Of a stretch of DNA of 64,000 bases, positions 8,049 to 16,012 are shown piece by piece. Positions within the stretch are counted from its first letter, which is position 1; every line of letters starts with the position of its first letter. The notes under the pieces were generated by a model. That model was not told the origin of the DNA. It searched no databases and was given only the letters and a program-made list of their open reading frames with translations. The DNA is from Arhodomonas sp051195215. Its GTDB lineage: Bacteria > Pseudomonadota > Gammaproteobacteria > Nitrococcales > Nitrococcaceae. The DNA lies in the NCBI RefSeq assembly GCF_051195215.1, contig NZ_JBNAZM010000014.1, positions 1-64,000 on the forward strand, given 5' to 3'. The translations under genes were made by a program, and so were the position numbers.

Positions 8049-9050
8049 ATGGAATTTCTCAACGACTACGGACTGTTTCTCGCCAAGGCGGTGACCATTG
8101 TAATCGCGATCGCCGCCGTTGCCATGGTTCTCGCCACTCTCGCCGGACGCGGACGCGGGCCTCGGGGCGGGCGTGAAGCCCTCGAGGTCCGCCGTCTAAA
8201 CGAACGCTACCGCGACATGGGCCGACGCATCGAGCGTACCCTGGCGCGTGGCCGCCGCGACCGACGTAGGCTTGCGCGGCGCGAGAAACACGACACCCCG
8301 CGTCGCGGTCGCGGCGAGGCCCGCCTGCCGCGGCTGTACGTACTGGACTTCGAGGGCGACCTTCGCGCCAGCGCCGTCGAAAGCCTGCGCGAGGAAGTCA
8401 GCGCGGTGCTGCGAAACGCCCGCTCGGACGACGAAGTCCTGGTCCGCCTGGAAAGCGGCGGCGGCACGGTGCCGAGCTACGGCCTCGCCGCCTCGCAGCT
8501 CGCAAGGTTGCGGGACAAGGGCATACGCGTGACGATCTGCGTTGATCGCGTCGCCGCAAGCGGCGGCTACCTCATGGCCGCCGTCGCCGATCACCTGGTT
8601 GCCGCGCCGTTCGCCGTGATTGGATCCATTGGCGTGGTCGCCCAGCTACCCAACCTGCACCGCCTGCTGAAACGCCACGATATCGACTACGAGCTGCACA
8701 CCGCCGGCGAGCACAAGCGCACGCTCACGGTCTTCGGCGAAAATACCGATGCGGGCCGGGAGAAGTTCCGCGAGGAGCTGGACGCCGTCCACGACCTATT
8801 CAAACAGCACCTGGCGCGTTACCGGCCGGCTCTGGACCTCCCCAGGGTCGCCACCGGCGAATTCTGGCTCGGCAGCCGGGCCCGGGAGCTCGACCTGGTC
8901 GATGCCGTGGGCACCAGCGACGACCTGCTGCTGGAACGCGGCGAACGCATGGATCTCGTCCACCTGCGCTGGCGTCGCCACGAACCCCTCGGCCGCCGCC
9001 TGTCGCTGGTGCTGGAGTCGGTGTTGGCGCGGATTCGCACGAGTTACTAA
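8049..9050 (+). CDS. sohB: Inner-membrane serine protease SohB (S49 family)
   Basis: The 333-residue protein has an N-terminal membrane anchor (about residues 9-33), a basic arginine-rich linker, then an S49 (protease IV/SppA-like) domain. The catalytic serine lies in VAASGGYLMA (Ser171) and the general-base lysine in GEHKRTLT (Lys223). SohB is thought to act on proteins or signal peptides at the periplasmic face. Length matches E. coli SohB (about 349). A GAGG site precedes the ATG. The last two codons (TAC TAA) fall inside the left inverted end of the repeat element at 9044-9313, so the element now defines the C-terminus. Confidence 0.92.
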   Translation: MEFLNDYGLFLAKAVTIVIAIAAVAMVLATLAGRGRGPRGGREALEVRRLNERYRDMGRRIERTLARGRRDRRRLARREKHDTPRRGRGEARLPRLYVLDFEGDLRASAVESLREEVSAVLRNARSDDEVLVRLESGGGTVPSYGLAASQLARLRDKGIRVTICVDRVAASGGYLMAAVADHLVAAPFAVIGSIGVVAQLPNLHRLLKRHDIDYELHTAGEHKRTLTVFGENTDAGREKFREELDAVHDLFKQHLARYRPALDLPRVATGEFWLGSRARELDLVDAVGTSDDLLLERGERMDLVHLRWRRHEPLGRRLSLVLESVLARIRTSY

Positions 9051-9313
9051 TCTTCTCAGAGGTATTGTCATGTGTCAGAGCGCCAGAGCGGTTCGGGGGG
9101 CAAGGCGCGCTCGCGCCAGCGTGGCCAGGTCACGTCAAGCGAGCGCAACGCCGCCACCGGGCCGCTCTGGCGCTCCCTTCGGGCCGGTCTGTGCGCCGAT
9201 GGGACTGCGTTGCTCGCCGCTTATGTAGCCCGGCTACACCGCGCGCCTCGCGCCTTGCCCCATCGGCGCACAGTCCGGCTGACGCATGACAATACCTCTG
9301 AGAAGATTAGTAA
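9044..9313. repeat. 270-bp palindromic element with perfect 29-bp terminal inverted repeats
   Basis: Bases 9044-9072 (TTACTAATCTTCTCAGAGGT...) and 9285-9313 are exact inverted copies over 29 bp. The interior is strongly self-complementary: 9079-9091 pairs with 9162-9174 (13 bp), a GGGGCAAGGCGCG near 9098 pairs with a copy near 9250, and 9184-9203 pairs with 9259-9278 (one mismatch). No open frame of note is inside. This looks like a MITE or large REP-type element. It overlaps the stop codon of sohB. Related copies lie at 1-76, 2002-2211 and 51728-51756. Confidence 0.85.
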
Positions 9314-9320
9314 AAGCTAA

Positions 9321-9392
9321 AAGTTGCAAGTTGAAAGTCGCGAGCGGCAGCGCGCTGGCCGCTCGGACCTTTCGACTTTCAACTTGAAACTT
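9321..9392. repeat. Nested hairpin with AAGTTGCAAGTTGAAAG arms
   Basis: Outer arms 9321-9340 and 9373-9392 pair over 20 bp with one mismatch. Inside, CGAGCGGC and GCCGCTCG form a second 8-bp stem. It sits between the 270-bp element and the 3' end of the minus-strand DUF2835 gene and may serve as its transcription end, though there is no T run. Confidence 0.65.
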
Positions 9393-9397
9393 GCCGC

Positions 9398-9619
9398 TCA
9401 CCCTACTCTGCGCAAGGCGATGAAGCGTCCGTCGTCCCCGTATTCCAGCTCGAAGCGACCGCGCACGCCGTCGTGGCCGGAATGGCGGTGAAGCACCCGC
9501 GCCGGAAAGCGCACGCGCCGGCCATCCTCGGCGGTGGCCAGAACATCGCGGGCGGCCCCCTGGTAGTAGGCAAGCCACTCGTCGCGACCGATCTGCAGAC
9601 GCAGCCGCACCACCGGCAT
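9398..9619 (-). CDS. DUF2835 family protein
   Basis: This is a 73-residue protein of the DUF2835 family, recognised from the order R-L-I-x-R-x-E-W-L-A-Y-Y-x-G, then GRRVRFPARVL, then GVRGRFELEYGDDGRFIALRRV. The fold is predicted small and beta-rich; no function is established. It overlaps the upstream exporter gene by one base (TGATG), so it is very likely translationally coupled to it. Members are usually found in gammaproteobacteria as single small cytoplasmic proteins. Confidence 0.85.
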   Translation of the reverse strand: MPVVRLRLQIGRDEWLAYYQGAARDVLATAEDGRRVRFPARVLHRHSGHDGVRGRFELEYGDDGRFIALRRVG

Positions 9620-10488
9620 CAGGTGGCAGCCTCCGCCGCCCGACGTCGCGGCACGCCCACCGTCTCGGCGACCGCGACCAGGAGCACCAGTAATGCACCG
9701 ATCATCGTCCGGCCCGGCGGTATCTCACCGAGCACCACGGCCGCGGCAACGATGCCATAGACCGGCTGAAGACAGGAGATCATGCCGGCGCTTTTCGCCG
9801 GCAGGTGCTGCATACTCGCGACGAACAGCGTGTGCGCGAACGCAGTGAACACCGCACCGAGCACGACGAGCAAACCCCAGTCCGATGCCGTCTCGGCCGG
9901 CCGCGCGAATGCACCCAGGCACAGCACGATGACCACGAGTTGCCAGGTCATCATCAACGACCCGGAGTAGCCGGTGAGATAGCGCCGGTAGAGAACGTTG
10001 CGCAGCGCGAACAGCAGCGCCGAGCCCAGCCCCCAGAGAGCGCCCGCGAGGTGCTCGGAAGCGAGCGAGAAATCCGGGACGACCAGCCCGACCCCGACCA
10101 GCGCGAGCACGGCCAGACCGAGATCGCGTGGGTGCCAGCCATCGGCGTTGAACAACGGCTCGATCAGCACCGCCATTACCGGCCACGTGAACATCGCCAC
10201 CACGGCCACCGCGACAGTGGAAACCTGGATGGCCTGAAAGTAGGTACTCCAGTGCACGGCCATCAGCACCCCCAGCAGGATGACCAGCCAACGGTCGCGC
10301 CAGCCATTCAGGTGCCATCGCTCCCGCCGCCACGCAAGCCAGGCGATGAGCACCGCGCCGCCCACGAGCGAGCGCCACGTGATGATGCTCACGGCGGGCA
10401 GTGCCACGAGCTTGGCGAACAGCGGCACGAGACCGAGCAGCAACACGGACGCGTTGACCTGTATCAGGCTGCGGGCGACAGGGCTCAT
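9619..10488 (-). CDS. EamA/DMT-superfamily exporter
   Basis: The 289-residue protein has ten predicted membrane helices arranged as two EamA repeats (about residues 8-138 and 150-280), the layout of drug/metabolite transporters such as RhaT or YdcZ relatives. Conserved small-residue stretches such as SIITWRSLVGG and FTAFAHTLFVASM support the family. The substrate cannot be told from sequence; amino acids, nucleosides or metabolites are typical. It is the first gene of a two-gene unit with the DUF2835 gene. A second, only distantly similar EamA gene lies at 58960. Confidence 0.85.
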   Translation of the reverse strand: MSPVARSLIQVNASVLLLGLVPLFAKLVALPAVSIITWRSLVGGAVLIAWLAWRRERWHLNGWRDRWLVILLGVLMAVHWSTYFQAIQVSTVAVAVVAMFTWPVMAVLIEPLFNADGWHPRDLGLAVLALVGVGLVVPDFSLASEHLAGALWGLGSALLFALRNVLYRRYLTGYSGSLMMTWQLVVIVLCLGAFARPAETASDWGLLVVLGAVFTAFAHTLFVASMQHLPAKSAGMISCLQPVYGIVAAAVVLGEIPPGRTMIGALLVLLVAVAETVGVPRRRAAEAAT

Positions 10489-10635
10489 AACGATGTTCTC
10501 GACGGTAAGGGCGGACTGCCTGACAAAGCGTGCCTGTCATGACGACATCCTGCCAGGCGGGCTCGACGGCCGACCTTGCCTCACGGCGAGGTCACGCCAG
10601 ACCGGGAGGCGCGAGACATGACTTCCGCGGCGACG

Positions 10636-10672
10636 AAAAACCGCCGGTTGCGGGCAGCCCGGCAACCGGCGG
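10636..10672 (-). terminator. Rho-independent terminator of phaC
   Basis: Minus-strand stem CCGCCGGTTGC/GCAACCGGCGG (11 bp, perfect) with a 10-base GC-rich loop, followed by five T residues. It begins 23 bases after the phaC stop codon. The rest of the 10489-10694 gap shows nothing further. Confidence 0.8.
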
Positions 10673-10694
10673 AGGGCGGGCGCTACGCGTGGAC

Positions 10695-12491
10695 TTACCC
10701 GTGGCGTTCGCGTACGTAGCTGCCGGGGGCGTCCTCGATGGGCGTAAGGCGCCCGCCACCGGGCTGGCGTGCCGGCACCCGGCCGCCGGAGCGGTGATTC
10801 AGCCAGCGCACCCAGTCGCCCCACCAGGACCCCTCATGATACTCCGCGTTCTCCAGCCACCTGGCCGGGTCCGCGGGCATATTACGGTTGGTCCAGTAAC
10901 AATACTTGTTCTTCTCCGGCGGATTGATGATGCCCGCGATGTGGCCCGAGCCGCCAAGGACGAACTTGGTCGAGCCTCCGAGCAGCCGCGCCCCCTGGTA
11001 GGTCGCCTGCCACGGCGCGATGTGGTCCTCCCTGGCGGAGATGAAATACGCCGGCGTCTTGACCGTGGACAGGTCGATGGGTACACCGCCCAGCTCGATG
11101 CCACCGGGCTCACGCAGCCGGTTCTCCAGGTACATGTTGCGCAGGTAAAAGGCATGCATGCGCGCGGGCATGTTCGTGCTGTCCTGATTCCAGTACAGCA
11201 AGTCGAAGGGAAACGGGTCCTCGCCCTGAAGATAATTGTTGACGAAGAACGACCAGATCAGATCGTTGGCGCGCAGGCTCGACATGGTCGCCGCCATCTG
11301 CGGACCCGGGAGGTAGCCGAGCTCGTTCATCTGCCGCTCGAGCTTGTCGAGCTGATCCTCGTCGATGAAGACCTCCAGCTCGCCCGGTTGCTCGAAGTCC
11401 AGCAGCGCGGTGAAGAAGCTCGCACTCTGCACGCGCTTGTCACCCTTGGCCTCGAGATAGGCGAGGGTGCTGCCGAGCAGGGTCCCGCCCAGGCAATAGC
11501 CGACCATGTTCATCTCGGACTCACCGGTGGCCTGCTCCACGGCATCCATGGCGGCCAGCACGCCCTCGCGCATGTAGTCCTCGAAGCTCTTGTCCGCGAG
11601 CGAGGCATCCGGATTACGCCAGGATATCGTGAACACGGTCTGCCCCTGCTCCACCAGGTAGCGGATCAGAGAGTTCTTCGGACGCATGTCCAGGATGTAG
11701 TACTTGTTGATCCACGGCGGCACGAACAGCACCGGCCGGCGCGCCACTTCCTCCGTGCTCGGGGCATACTGGATTACCTGGCAGAGCTCGGTCTGGGCGA
11801 CGACCTTGCCCGGGGTGACCGCCAGATCCCGCCCCACCTCGAACGCCTCCGGGTCGGTCATGCTGATGTTGAGCTTGCCGTTGCCGCGCTCGAGGTCCTC
11901 GAGGAGATTGTTCAGACCGCGCAGCAGATTCTGCCCGCGGGTCTCGACGGTTTTCTGCAACACTTCCGGGTTGGTGGCGAGGAAGTTCGACGGTGACATC
12001 GCGTCGATGAACTGCCGGGTGTAGAAATCGATCTGCCGTTCGGTCTTGTCGTCGAGGCCTTCGACGTTCTTGACCGTGGTATGGACGTAGTCGGCGGTGA
12101 GCAGGTAAGACTGTTTGATGAAGTCGAACAGCGGGCTTTCCTCCCACGACTCGTGGCGAAAGCGCTTGTCCTTGGGGTGCGGGCGGCGTACCGGCTCCGT
12201 TTCCACGCCCATCATGCGTAGCGTGGCATTCTGCACGAGCGACATGTACTCGTGCCAGAAGGTGACCTGCGCCTGCGCCAGCGCCACCGGGTCGCTCATG
12301 AGCCGCGTGTACAGGTCCTGAAAGAGGCGGCTCATGTGCAGCGCATCGTCCATGCTCAACTGCGACGTACCTTCCTGGCGCGCGAGGAAGTCCTTGACCA
12401 GTTGCTGACTCTTGGCAGCGATTTCGGAGAGCGACTGCGCAAGCTCCTGGGGATCCACGTCCGTGGGCGTGGCCGAGCGATTCTCCGCCAT
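10695..12491 (-). CDS. phaC: Class I poly(3-hydroxyalkanoate) synthase
   Basis: PhaC polymerises 3-hydroxyacyl-CoA into storage polyester on granule surfaces. The 598-residue length and the N-terminal PhaC_N domain followed by an alpha/beta hydrolase fold fit class I. The modified lipase box GYCLGG places the catalytic cysteine at about residue 333; the remaining triad members are seen in REDHIAPW (Asp) and GSGHIAGI (His). GAGGA precedes the ATG. No phaA, phaB, phasin or phaR is adjacent; a thiolase that could feed the pathway is about 44 kb away. It is divergent from rsmJ, sharing an 80-bp intergenic region. Confidence 0.96.
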   Translation of the reverse strand: MAENRSATPTDVDPQELAQSLSEIAAKSQQLVKDFLARQEGTSQLSMDDALHMSRLFQDLYTRLMSDPVALAQAQVTFWHEYMSLVQNATLRMMGVETEPVRRPHPKDKRFRHESWEESPLFDFIKQSYLLTADYVHTTVKNVEGLDDKTERQIDFYTRQFIDAMSPSNFLATNPEVLQKTVETRGQNLLRGLNNLLEDLERGNGKLNISMTDPEAFEVGRDLAVTPGKVVAQTELCQVIQYAPSTEEVARRPVLFVPPWINKYYILDMRPKNSLIRYLVEQGQTVFTISWRNPDASLADKSFEDYMREGVLAAMDAVEQATGESEMNMVGYCLGGTLLGSTLAYLEAKGDKRVQSASFFTALLDFEQPGELEVFIDEDQLDKLERQMNELGYLPGPQMAATMSSLRANDLIWSFFVNNYLQGEDPFPFDLLYWNQDSTNMPARMHAFYLRNMYLENRLREPGGIELGGVPIDLSTVKTPAYFISAREDHIAPWQATYQGARLLGGSTKFVLGGSGHIAGIINPPEKNKYCYWTNRNMPADPARWLENAEYHEGSWWGDWVRWLNHRSGGRVPARQPGGGRLTPIEDAPGSYVRERHG

Positions 12492-12571
12492 GTCGTTATC
12501 CTCGCTGATGGCGACTGGTTACAAGCGGCTTGTCACTGTCGATCATACTGCAGAGCAACAAAGGCGACCAA

Positions 12572-13342
12572 ATGCCCGCAACGAGCGCCATGACCATGCC
12601 TGCCTGCGTTCACGGCGTGATCCTCGACGGCGACCCACCACCCGACCGGGAGTGGCTCCCCCGCGAGCTGCCGAGACTGAGCTCGCCCCCCACCGAGGGG
12701 CTCTATCTGCACTGGGACGGCGCCGCGCTGGCGCTCTGCCGCGCCGGTGATCGCCATTCGCTGCACCTGACCGTGGATTTCCTCGACGCCGCCAGCCGTC
12801 GTCGCCATGCCCGCGCCACGGTCGCCCGCGAGCAGCTCGCCCGCGCCTGTGGGCTGCGCCGGCAAGCCGGCCGTACGATCGTCGACGCCACCGCGGGCCT
12901 CGGCCGCGACACGTTCCTCCTGGCCACCCTTGGGGCGCACGTCACGGCCGTGGAACGCTCACCGGTGATCACCGCGCTCCTCGGCGACGGGCTGCGTCGG
13001 GCCGCTTTGGCCCCGGAAACCTCCCCGGTGGTGGAGCGGATAACGCTGATCACCGGCGATGCTCGTTCTCTGCCGCCGGCGCTGCAGCCGGAGGTGGTCT
13101 ATCTCGACCCCATGTACCAGGCGGCCGGACGCAAAGCGCTCGCCGGCAAGGAAATGCAGCTACTGCAGGCACTGCTCGGACCCGACGCCGACGCCGACAC
13201 CCTGCTCGCCGCCGCCCTCGCCACGGCAGGGGAGCGCGTCGTCGTCAAACGCCACCGTCACGCGCCGCCGCTTGCCGGCCACCGGCCGCATCACTGCCTG
13301 GAGGGGCGCAGCACGCGCTTCGACGTCTACGTAACGTCGTGA
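12572..13342 (+). CDS. rsmJ: 16S rRNA (guanine(1516)-N(2))-methyltransferase RsmJ
   Basis: The 256-residue class I SAM-dependent methyltransferase shows the RsmJ signatures VDATAGLGRDTFLLATLG (SAM-binding motif I), ERSPVITALLGDGLRRA, and VVYLDPMYQ, then KEMQLLQALLGPDADADTLL and RVVVKRHR. RsmJ methylates G1516 of 16S rRNA in the 30S subunit. E. coli RsmJ has 250 residues. I start at the ATG at 12572 with AAAGG upstream; a TTG 14 codons earlier lacks a ribosome binding site, and another ATG lies six codons later. It stands alone, divergent from phaC. Confidence 0.93.
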   Translation: MPATSAMTMPACVHGVILDGDPPPDREWLPRELPRLSSPPTEGLYLHWDGAALALCRAGDRHSLHLTVDFLDAASRRRHARATVAREQLARACGLRRQAGRTIVDATAGLGRDTFLLATLGAHVTAVERSPVITALLGDGLRRAALAPETSPVVERITLITGDARSLPPALQPEVVYLDPMYQAAGRKALAGKEMQLLQALLGPDADADTLLAAALATAGERVVVKRHRHAPPLAGHRPHHCLEGRSTRFDVYVTS

Positions 13343-13521
13343 ACCGCAGGCCCACCGGGTTTCGCTCACCCCGCCCGACTGGTGACAGACCCGGAACCGC
13401 GTGCAATAGTCGATATGAGCTGCCGCCGGCGGCATGGGGAGCCGGGCGTGGCGCGTGGCCGGCGCGGCACGGTTCGGCCAGGCGGATCGGCATGCAATGG
13501 ACACCGTAGGGGAGCATTGCG

Positions 13522-14658
13522 ATGACGGCGCGCAAACGCCACCCCCAGGCGCCCCGCAGCCAGGCGTTCGACGAGGCCCTGACCGACGGAGCCGCCGAGC
13601 GCTTCAGCGTCGGCGGCGTCGAATGGGTCCGACTCGCCGAGGACTGGCACGGTCTGCCACGCGGGCTCGTGCGCGTCGCCGGGCGTGTGGTCCCGGACTA
13701 CCCGCACATTGCCAGAATCTTCGCGCTGGGAGCAGGTATGAGGGCCAATATCGACGGGCCCTGCCATGTCGAGGAAAAGATCGATGGCTATAACGTGCGC
13801 ATCTTTCCAGCCGGCAATCGTACCGCCGCCGTCACCCGAAGTGGCCGGCCGTGCCCGTTCACCATGGACCGGCTACCCGATCTTGTTCCCGACGGGGCAC
13901 TGGAGCGTGTGTTCGACCACATGCCGGACGCGGTTGTCTGCGCCGAGATCGCCGGCCCGGGCAATCCCTACATGGACACCGCCTCGCCTCGGGGCGGCGA
14001 CGACGTACGGCTGTTCGCATTCGACCTGCTGCGCCTCGACGGCGGCGCTTTCGCCCCCCTGCCCGAGCGCGACCGAGTGCTGCAGGCAGCGGGCGTGCCC
14101 CAGGCTCCACGGCTCGGCGTGTACGGACCCGACGACCTGCCCGCGCTCATCGACTGCGTCCGCCGGCTCGATCGTGAAGGTGCCGAGGGCATCGTGCTCA
14201 AGCCCGCCGGCGACGGCCTGCGGGTCAAGTACGTCTGCCCGGGGATCAATGTCACCGATGCCGCCTCCGAGGCGGCCATGGAGCTGGAGCTGCCCGGGGA
14301 GTTCTACACCCAGCGCCTCGTCCGGCTGGTCATGGCGTTGCGTGAGCTCGGCGAACGCGATCGCATCGCCGAGCTGGGCGAGCGCTTCGGCCGCGAGCTC
14401 GCCGTCGGATTCGACCGCGCCCTCACGGAAGTCGAGCGCAGCGGCGAGCTGGCGCGGCGTTACACCGTGCGTCTGCGCTCAGCCGAGAGCGTGGACGCAC
14501 TGCTGGAGCACCTCAATCGCGGATCGCGCACCATCCGTGCTGTCGAGGAGGACCGTCACCACGATGGCCAACACTGGGTGCTGACCTTCCGCAAAGTGTT
14601 TCGACGCTCCACCTCCCGGCTGGCGAGCCTGCGCGGCGGCGACCCGGTCTTTGATTGA
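13522..14658 (+). CDS. ATP-dependent RNA ligase, Rnl3 (Pab1020/MthRnl) family
   Basis: The 378-residue protein is an Rnl3-type RNA ligase, a family best known from archaea that joins 5'-phosphate and 3'-hydroxyl RNA ends via an adenylated lysine. Motif I is EEKIDGYNVR (Lys86); a motif IIIa-type FAFDLLR, motif IV EGIVLKP and motif V-like LRVKY follow in order. The C-terminal region (about residues 240-370) is helical as in the Rnl3 dimerisation domain. GGGGAG lies 7 bases before the ATG. It converges with the osmC gene; the gene that usually accompanies it, the RNA ligase partner, is just beyond on the opposite strand. The RNA substrate is unknown. Confidence 0.9.
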   Translation: MTARKRHPQAPRSQAFDEALTDGAAERFSVGGVEWVRLAEDWHGLPRGLVRVAGRVVPDYPHIARIFALGAGMRANIDGPCHVEEKIDGYNVRIFPAGNRTAAVTRSGRPCPFTMDRLPDLVPDGALERVFDHMPDAVVCAEIAGPGNPYMDTASPRGGDDVRLFAFDLLRLDGGAFAPLPERDRVLQAAGVPQAPRLGVYGPDDLPALIDCVRRLDREGAEGIVLKPAGDGLRVKYVCPGINVTDAASEAAMELELPGEFYTQRLVRLVMALRELGERDRIAELGERFGRELAVGFDRALTEVERSGELARRYTVRLRSAESVDALLEHLNRGSRTIRAVEEDRHHDGQHWVLTFRKVFRRSTSRLASLRGGDPVFD

Positions 14659-14675
14659 CGCCCTTGTGTCCTATT

Positions 14676-14700
14676 CTAGTGTCCTGGAACAGGACACTAG
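14676..14700. terminator. Perfect palindrome between convergent RNA ligase and osmC genes
   Basis: CTAGTGTCCT and AGGACACTAG pair perfectly over 10 bp around a five-base loop. It lies between convergent genes and could end transcription in both directions, though there is no T run. Its outer bases include the TAG stop of the osmC gene. The same AGTGTCCTG/CAGGACACT ends bound the inverted-repeat element at 28752-28907, so it may instead be a remnant of that element. Confidence 0.55.
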
Positions 14701-15176
14701 CCCGCCACTTCGATCTCGGGCCGACAGCGCACCGGAAAATTCACCGAGCGCGCAATGAAACAGCGCGCATGCGCATCCTCGTGCAACGCCGCGGCACGCT
14801 CGCGGTCGGAATCCGGGCTCACGGTGACCCGGGGCGCGAGCACCACTTCCGTGAACGCAATGCCGCCATCGGCCACCTTTTCCATGGTGCCACCGGCGTC
14901 GTCGCGGTAGGCAGTGACGGTGACGCCGGCATCCGCGCACAGATGCAGGTACCAGAGCATGTGACAGGCGGACAGCGACGCCACCAGCAGATCCTCGGGG
15001 TTGTAGTGGGACGCATCCCCGAGGAAGGCCGGATCGGCGGAGCCGATCAACTCCGGCTTGCCGGGGCCGGCAATGGCGTATTCACGGCTGTAGGCGCGGT
15101 ATTCACTCGTCCCCGTGCCGCAATTGCCCCGCCATTCGAGATCGATCCGGTAACTGTGCGCTCTACTGCCACTCAT
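14697..15176 (-). CDS. OsmC/Ohr-superfamily protein (YhfA-like)
   Basis: The 159-residue protein belongs to the OsmC superfamily of thiol-dependent peroxide reductases. It shows SHYNPEDLLVASLSACHMLWYLHLCADAG with the first reactive cysteine, and a second conserved site in EDAHARCFIARSVNFPV; this spacing is that of the OsmC/YhfA branch rather than Ohr. A GTG at 15185 overlapping the stop of the upstream gene is an alternative start three codons earlier; the ATG at 15174-15176 gives better spacing from GAGG. It is the second gene after the RNA-ligase partner, and its TAG stop lies in the palindrome at 14676-14700. Confidence 0.85.
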   Translation of the reverse strand: MSGSRAHSYRIDLEWRGNCGTGTSEYRAYSREYAIAGPGKPELIGSADPAFLGDASHYNPEDLLVASLSACHMLWYLHLCADAGVTVTAYRDDAGGTMEKVADGGIAFTEVVLAPRVTVSPDSDRERAAALHEDAHARCFIARSVNFPVRCRPEIEVAG

Positions 15177-15184
15177 TATTCTCA

Positions 15185-15814
15185 CTACCTCGCTGGTCGG
15201 TGTTTACCAGAGTTCTCCGCGCCCCCGCCATCGTCGCCGGCCAGGTGCACCATCAAGCCATACAAACGCTCGGCGGGCATCAGTCGCAGCCCCCCTTTCT
15301 CCGCCCATTGCATCAGGCCGTGATCCGCCGACGCCACCGCGGCATTGAGCTCGAGGGCCAGCAGGATCACGTCCAGGTCCTCGCTGGAGTCGAGCAGACC
15401 GGTTCGCAATGCTTCGCGGTAGCGATCCCGCAGCCAGCGGATGGTCCGGTCCACGCTGGTGGGCTGGACCTCGCGCACGGCCTTTTCGGCTACCCGCAGG
15501 CCGCGATCGATGCGCGCCCGGATGTCCTCGATGAGTTCGTAGAGGTATAACCCCGGCACCTGCAGATCGTGCCGGCGAGGGGCCTGCAACCGCACCACGA
15601 ACTCCAGATCCGGTGGCAGCCGGTCGGCATCGGTGAAATGGGTCAGCTCATTCATCACCGACGGCGGCATATAGCAGGACAGCCTCGGTGACGCGGATCG
15701 TGCCAGCTCGACGAAGCGCGACAGCGCCGCGGTGGCGTCCGTACCGAAGGTGGCGGCCACATCGGGATTGGTAAACACGCTGGTGTCCAGCACTATGGCA
15801 TCGACGCCGCTCAC
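15185..15814 (-). CDS. RNA ligase partner protein (PIN-like domain)
   Basis: The 209-residue protein matches the family annotated as RNA ligase partner protein, found next to Rnl3-type ligases mainly in archaea and scattered bacteria. It looks like a PIN-type nuclease fold: an N-terminal VLDTSVFTNPDV (Asp about 10), a central helical region, then SSEDLDVILLALELNAAVASADHGLMQWAEK with acidic residues. Biochemical function is not established. GGAGG precedes tandem GTG codons; the second (15812-15814) has better spacing. The stop codon overlaps or touches the osmC gene start, so these two form an operon facing the RNA ligase. The C-terminal tail is glycine-rich. Confidence 0.88.
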   Translation of the reverse strand: MSGVDAIVLDTSVFTNPDVAATFGTDATAALSRFVELARSASPRLSCYMPPSVMNELTHFTDADRLPPDLEFVVRLQAPRRHDLQVPGLYLYELIEDIRARIDRGLRVAEKAVREVQPTSVDRTIRWLRDRYREALRTGLLDSSEDLDVILLALELNAAVASADHGLMQWAEKGGLRLMPAERLYGLMVHLAGDDGGGAENSGKHRPAR

Positions 15815-16012
15815 CACGACCTCCTACTAGCCGTTACGAACAATCTTCGCAGAGCCGGGCGCCGGCGTCAGCCCATGCCTACTCCCACCTCATCGCCGCG
15901 GCAGTGCATCAACGAGGCGCGGCTTGCCTGCTATCCTTGGTCGCCACGCGCCGTTAACCGGCGGCGCGCCGGGAAACCAACGCAGAACAATCAACCGACA
16001 AGGAGACTGTCA

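Noticed and set aside
9071..9320. Short open frames inside the 270-bp repeat
   Set aside because: They have no ribosome binding site, no family motif, and lie in a strongly palindromic, clearly non-coding element.
10530..11996. 488-residue open frame on the plus strand
   Set aside because: Antisense to phaC; repetitive composition and no motif.
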